11,058 bases of DNA from Lachnospiraceae bacterium UBA3401. GTDB lineage: Bacteria; Bacillota; Clostridia; Lachnospirales; Lachnospiraceae. Of this stretch, positions 8,199-11,058 are shown piece after piece (position 1 is the stretch's first letter; every line of letters starts with the position of its first letter). Both the position numbers and the translations under genes were made by a program. Location: the NCBI GenBank assembly GCA_002358575.1, contig DEPD01000194.1:475-11532 (forward strand), read 5' to 3'. The notes beneath the pieces are model-generated. The model saw only the letters and a program-made list of their open reading frames with translations, searched no databases and was not told the DNA's origin.

Positions 8199-10421
8199 TT
8201 ACTCCCACGCATCATGATAGCGATAACTTTCTGTCCAATCAGGCTTCGCAACTGGTCTATCCTGGCTGTAATTGCCATCTTCATCCAACTCAATTCCCAT
8301 CATCTGACGCCATTTGGTATCTGTCAATCTATCATTAGAAGGCCACGGAAACTGATAGAACGAAAAGACACTTCCTCTTGCAATTTTAGTAATGCCATCC
8401 ACTTTGACTGCGATATAAATTGTCGATGGACTGACCGTCGCAATCTCAAGCGCCAATCCACTGTCTGGATCTGTCGCAATATCCGTCACAACCGCCGCCG
8501 GATATTGCAATGCATTGACTGTCTCCCCATCACTTTCATGTCTCGCCGCTTCGTACCAAAAATGTTCAATATAACCACCATATGCGCGAATAAATTCAAA
8601 TTCTTCGTCTGTCAAAAGTTCTTCCTGAAGCTCTTTATTAGAGATTATAAACAATTGTTTAGCAATTTCATGCAGCCGCGATAAACTCTCCTCGTCTGCC
8701 GTGTCAAGCATCCCATACTTTTTCAGGCCCTCCGCGGTCTGGCTGGCAAGCGCTGCAAAACGTTCATACACAAGCGGTTCTGGCTCCACATAGCCTCTGT
8801 CATCCGGCTCTTCTTCCATGCCACCGCCCATCTCTGCGTAGACCTGCTTTGCATAGAGGACTGTATCATGTTTTAATTCTGCATAGCTTCCTGCAAAACA
8901 CTCCAAATCTTTTTTGAGCCACTCCTCATTCTGCATAAACATAGGATACCCCTCGCCTTTGACATCAAGAAGCGGCCGAAGCGTGTGAAGCCATCCTGCA
9001 TAGAGACTTGCGGACCACAATGCTGCATTCTCCTGTGCCAATCCCGTGCGAAGCTTCTCCATTGCTTCTGGATATCCTGCGTAAGATGTAGCGCCTTGTT
9101 CCTCCAAAAGCATCAATGCCATATCGCTTCCAAGCGCTGCTGGAACATCCAAAACATCTGGAAGCATCCGCTTCTCGCCTGCATTGTTATTCTCTACATT
9201 CTTGTATACTAGCCGTTGCATCACTGCAGCATCAATGGTAAACCGTTGCCCCATAAACCGAAATCCCGGAATCACATTTTCTTCCTCTTCCCAGATTGGA
9301 ATTGAATTAATCTGCGGTGCACGCAGCGCTGCTGTCCCATTATGAAACTTTAGAAAAGCATCTACATTTCCCGCCAGACTGTCAATAGAACGATTTGCAC
9401 CATATGCTTCCTGCAAAACTGGCGCGTACTCGCACACACCAAGGTCATCACTCGCCCCTGCAAAAAAGGAAGTCACTGCATAGATAGATTCCCACAGTTG
9501 AAACGCCTGCGCATCGTCTGAAAGAGCCAAGGTCATTAGCAATGCACTTCTGTCCATGTCTTCCTCCTTCTGTGTAAAGTGCATTCTGCCATACCACATC
9601 ATCGCCTTAAAATATCGCTCAAGTTGTTCGTTCCCCTCATAATATCCGCGCGGAATATACTGCGAGTAATCCTCCATCTCCGATGAAATCTGTGAAATGC
9701 CAATCCCCTGCGCCTGATGAATATTGTTTAATTCATAAGACACCATCTCCTCCACGTCACTGCCAATCACTGTGTTACTGTCAAGCAACACACTGCCAAC
9801 TGTAAAGAACGCGACATTGCGCTTTGCTGCGCTCTCCCACTCGCTGCCTTTAAGCGCCTTATATTGTGTTTGACTATTTTCAAGCATTCTTTTAGAAAGT
9901 GCAACAAGCGCATCGGATAAGTATTCTTTCTCAATATGCTTTAACAAATAGGCAAAATACAAGTGATATGTATGCATGAGCGAATCCACTGTCACAAAAT
10001 TAGGGATCATCTCATAACGATTCGCCTCATAGATTTCAAAGAACTCAGCACCTGCACTTCCAGACACAACAAAACCATTTTTCGCCAGTTTATCTGCCAT
10101 TTCACCGCCCTGCTGCAAACTGTAAAACTGCCATAAATTCTCCAGATTGCTCAAATCCGGTGATATTGTATATGGTGCCACCTTTGGTATTACATTATTA
10201 TCTTCTGTTTTTGTTGCAGTCTGTATCAACATCGGTCGTGCACCGACTGCTGCCTTCTCCGCAATGTTCAATGATTCCGTCTGTTCCACCGCCGGCACTT
10301 CCACAGTTTCTTGCGCCTCTCTTGAAAATGGAATTTCCTCGGACTGCTTTGGTGCAGCACAGCCGCCCAGTATACTTATCATTAATACCGCCGCTGACAA
10401 CTGTTTTATTTTTCGCTTCAT
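8199..10421 (-). CDS. DUF3160-family lipoprotein
   Basis: A 740-residue secreted lipoprotein of unknown function. The N-terminus MKRKIKQLSAAVLMISILGGC is a clear lipoprotein signal peptide: basic residues, a hydrophobic core and the lipobox LGGC, with Cys21 as the lipidated residue. A low-complexity linker rich in Glu, Pro and Val follows, then the large domain. Its start (FVVSGSAGAEFFEIYEANRY and then VTVDSLMHTYHLYFAY, about 115-165) is typical of DUF3160 proteins. The C-terminus ends in WTESYRYHDAWE. The protein should sit on the outer face of the cytoplasmic membrane. An upstream ATG at 10445 would add eight residues, but ATG 10421 is preferred because GAGGGG lies 9 bases ahead (10431-10436) and the signal peptide then begins normally. 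It is the first gene of the cluster, only 10 bases ahead of the CapA-like gene, suggesting that both act in the envelope. No catalytic motif is recognised. Confidence 0.85.
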   Translation of the reverse strand: MKRKIKQLSAAVLMISILGGCAAPKQSEEIPFSREAQETVEVPAVEQTESLNIAEKAAVGARPMLIQTATKTEDNNVIPKVAPYTISPDLSNLENLWQFYSLQQGGEMADKLAKNGFVVSGSAGAEFFEIYEANRYEMIPNFVTVDSLMHTYHLYFAYLLKHIEKEYLSDALVALSKRMLENSQTQYKALKGSEWESAAKRNVAFFTVGSVLLDSNTVIGSDVEEMVSYELNNIHQAQGIGISQISSEMEDYSQYIPRGYYEGNEQLERYFKAMMWYGRMHFTQKEEDMDRSALLMTLALSDDAQAFQLWESIYAVTSFFAGASDDLGVCEYAPVLQEAYGANRSIDSLAGNVDAFLKFHNGTAALRAPQINSIPIWEEEENVIPGFRFMGQRFTIDAAVMQRLVYKNVENNNAGEKRMLPDVLDVPAALGSDMALMLLEEQGATSYAGYPEAMEKLRTGLAQENAALWSASLYAGWLHTLRPLLDVKGEGYPMFMQNEEWLKKDLECFAGSYAELKHDTVLYAKQVYAEMGGGMEEEPDDRGYVEPEPLVYERFAALASQTAEGLKKYGMLDTADEESLSRLHEIAKQLFIISNKELQEELLTDEEFEFIRAYGGYIEHFWYEAARHESDGETVNALQYPAAVVTDIATDPDSGLALEIATVSPSTIYIAVKVDGITKIARGSVFSFYQFPWPSNDRLTDTKWRQMMGIELDEDGNYSQDRPVAKPDWTESYRYHDAWE

Positions 10422-10470
10422 AATAAAATTCCCCTCTATAAACAATAGTCTATTTAATTATTCTTCTGTC

Positions 10471-10479
10471 ATTTTACCA
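10471..10479 (-). promoter_or_regulatory. Extended -10 promoter candidate for the lipoprotein-jet-rarA cluster
   Basis: TGGTAAAAT on the minus strand matches an extended -10 element (TGn followed by TAAAAT, five of six to consensus), about 50 bases before the lipoprotein start. The hexamer 17 bases further upstream (TAGTAA) is a poor -35, which is tolerable for extended -10 promoters. It is the only good candidate in the AT-rich gap 10422-10545. The roughly 40-base leader that follows shows no riboswitch-like structure. Confidence 0.4.
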
Positions 10480-10545
10480 CAAATATTTATGCTTTACTAG
10501 ACAGAACTTAAACCTGATGCTTTTGTTTTATTAGACTCCCCAAAA

Positions 10546-10773
10546 TTAAATCCTGTCGCCACGTCTTTTCCTAAACACCATGCAAATCAGCATGGTAGCG
10601 CCCCCTAAAACCACATAAATCACCATATATAAAACAACTACTGTCTCTCCCATATCAAAGAAAATCCATGTGCTTGCCAAAAATGGCAGCGCGAATATCA
10701 TTGGTAAACTTCCAAAATATCTGATATCTCTTTTAAGTATCGCAGAATAAATCAGATTCATCACATAAAACAA
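10546..10773 (-). CDS. Small hypothetical membrane protein, possibly 5'-truncated
   Basis: An open frame for 75 residues starting with TTG. It has two clear hydrophobic helices (about 19-40 and 44-67) followed by a basic tail (RKRRGDR), which would place the C-terminus in the cytoplasm. A third hydrophobic stretch is cut off at the start: residues encoded just ahead of the TTG (V, C, F, L) are also hydrophobic, and the frame is closed by TAG at 10786-10788. Neither the TTG at 10773 nor the ATG at 10761 has a good ribosome binding site. It may therefore be the remnant of a longer membrane protein, or a gene with a start I cannot identify. I do not recognise the family. It lies on the same strand, upstream of the lipoprotein gene, with about 124 bases between them and no convincing terminator. 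Confidence 0.4.
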   Translation of the reverse strand: MFYVMNLIYSAILKRDIRYFGSLPMIFALPFLASTWIFFDMGETVVVLYMVIYVVLGGATMLICMVFRKRRGDRI

Positions 10774-10790
10774 AAGAAAGCATACCTAAT

Positions 10791-10993
10791 TTATCTATTT
10801 CTACGATTGCGCATGCCAAAAAGCCTTATCATAGTCTTGTAACGACATTTAAGATGCTGACATTCTCGGCACGTCGTTTGTATGTCCCAAATCGAGTAGG
10901 GAAGATTTTCTTCCCCTACTCGCGCCGCCGATGCGCCATGCAATGACATATTTCTTCTACATGGGCGTGCGTAAAAAATAGGGACACTCTCAT
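10791..10993 (-). pseudogene. Short Cys-containing ORF, apparently frameshifted at a T tract
   Basis: An ATG at 10993 preceded by AGGGAGG at 5-base spacing begins a frame (MRVSLFFTHAHVEEI...) that stops after 25 codons. After a run of six T on the minus strand (10973-10978), the neighbouring frame stays open to TAA at 10791-10793. Its internal ATG at 10949 would alone give 52 residues with a CRECQHLKC motif and a very basic end (MRNRRNR). One additional T in the run would join the two parts into a single 67-residue protein starting at the well-placed ATG. The second part has a plausible protein-like composition, but the ATG at 10949 has only a weak AGAAGAA ahead of it. It could be a decayed gene, a sequencing indel, a case of recoding, or a non-coding element that happens to be open. 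I do not assign a function. Confidence 0.35.
10893..10922. repeat. Strong inverted repeat (hairpin) within the short ORF
   Basis: CGAGTAGGGAAGA (10893-10905) pairs with TCTTCCCCTACTCG (10909-10922) across a 3-base loop, with a single unpaired C. This gives a 13-base-pair stem. No T run follows on either strand, so it does not look like a simple intrinsic terminator. It lies inside the second half of the short ORF. Confidence 0.6.
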
Positions 10994-10998
10994 TTAAG

Positions 10999-11005
10999 CC
11001 TCCCT
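10999..11005 (-). promoter_or_regulatory. Strong ribosome binding site ahead of the short ORF
   Basis: AGGGAGG is nearly perfectly complementary to the 16S rRNA tail and lies 5 bases before ATG 10993. It is the main reason to believe that the frame starting there was once, or still is, translated. Confidence 0.5.
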
Positions 11006-11015
11006 ATAATTTATC

Positions 11016-11046
11016 ACTATATCTGATAGCTCTATTCACTTGTGAA
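11016..11046 (-). promoter_or_regulatory. Weak promoter candidate for the short ORF
   Basis: TTCACA (11041-11046) and TATAGT (11016-11021) each match five of six positions of the sigma-A boxes, but the 19-base spacing is longer than the ideal 17. The start codon at 10993 lies 22 bases beyond the -10 box. The window edge prevents checking further upstream. Confidence 0.2.
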
Positions 11047-11058
11047 CTACCCATTGTC

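Noticed and set aside
8124..8684. Plus-strand frame of 186 codons
   Set aside because: It is antisense to the end of the DUF3160 gene, and the product has no coherent domain-like pattern.
10734..10783. 16-codon ORF from ATG 10783
   Set aside because: It is too short, has no ribosome binding site at a proper distance, and overlaps the start of the small membrane frame.
10893..10922. Intrinsic terminator
   Set aside because: The stem is strong but no T run follows it on either strand.
1..11058. tRNA, rRNA, CRISPR array, insertion sequence or riboswitch
   Set aside because: I looked for cloverleaf-like segments, spaced direct repeats, transposase motifs and long structured leaders, and saw none I could support.

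Overview
The window looks like a piece of a Bacillota chromosome, most likely from the Lachnospiraceae or a related clostridial group. The reasons are moderate-to-low GC, strong purine-rich ribosome binding sites (AGGAGG-like), and the protein families present: a DUF3160 lipoprotein, a CapA-type phosphoesterase, a Wadjet/MksBEF-like SMC complex and RarA. This is inference from sequence character and family knowledge, not a database match. Every gene I can support lies on the minus strand, so transcription runs from right to left.

Reading in the direction of transcription: the right end (about 10791-11058) holds a short, apparently frameshifted Cys-containing ORF with a very good ribosome binding site and a strong internal hairpin. 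A small membrane-protein ORF without a convincing start follows (10546-10773). A probable promoter near 10471-10479 then opens a tightly packed cluster: a large DUF3160 lipoprotein (8199-10421), a membrane-anchored CapA-family phosphoesterase (6755-8188), JetA/MukF-like (5316-6758), JetB/MukE-like (4721-5332), JetC/MukB-like SMC ATPase (1369-4746) and RarA (75-1391). At the left edge the first codons of another gene, probably a membrane transporter, begin at position 50 and run off the window.

Genes from the lipoprotein to rarA are separated by 10 bases or overlap by 4 to 26 bases, so they are probably one operon with translational coupling. Products fall into two groups: two envelope-facing proteins (lipoprotein, anchored phosphoesterase) and four DNA-acting proteins (a three-subunit SMC complex and a replication-fork AAA+ ATPase).

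The most interesting point is that the Wadjet-like SMC trio is complete for the JetA, JetB and JetC subunits, but no JetD nuclease gene is present on either side. RarA occupies the place where jetD would normally follow. This suggests an SMC complex used for chromosome or fork maintenance, or a defence system with a different or distant effector. The sequence cannot decide between these.
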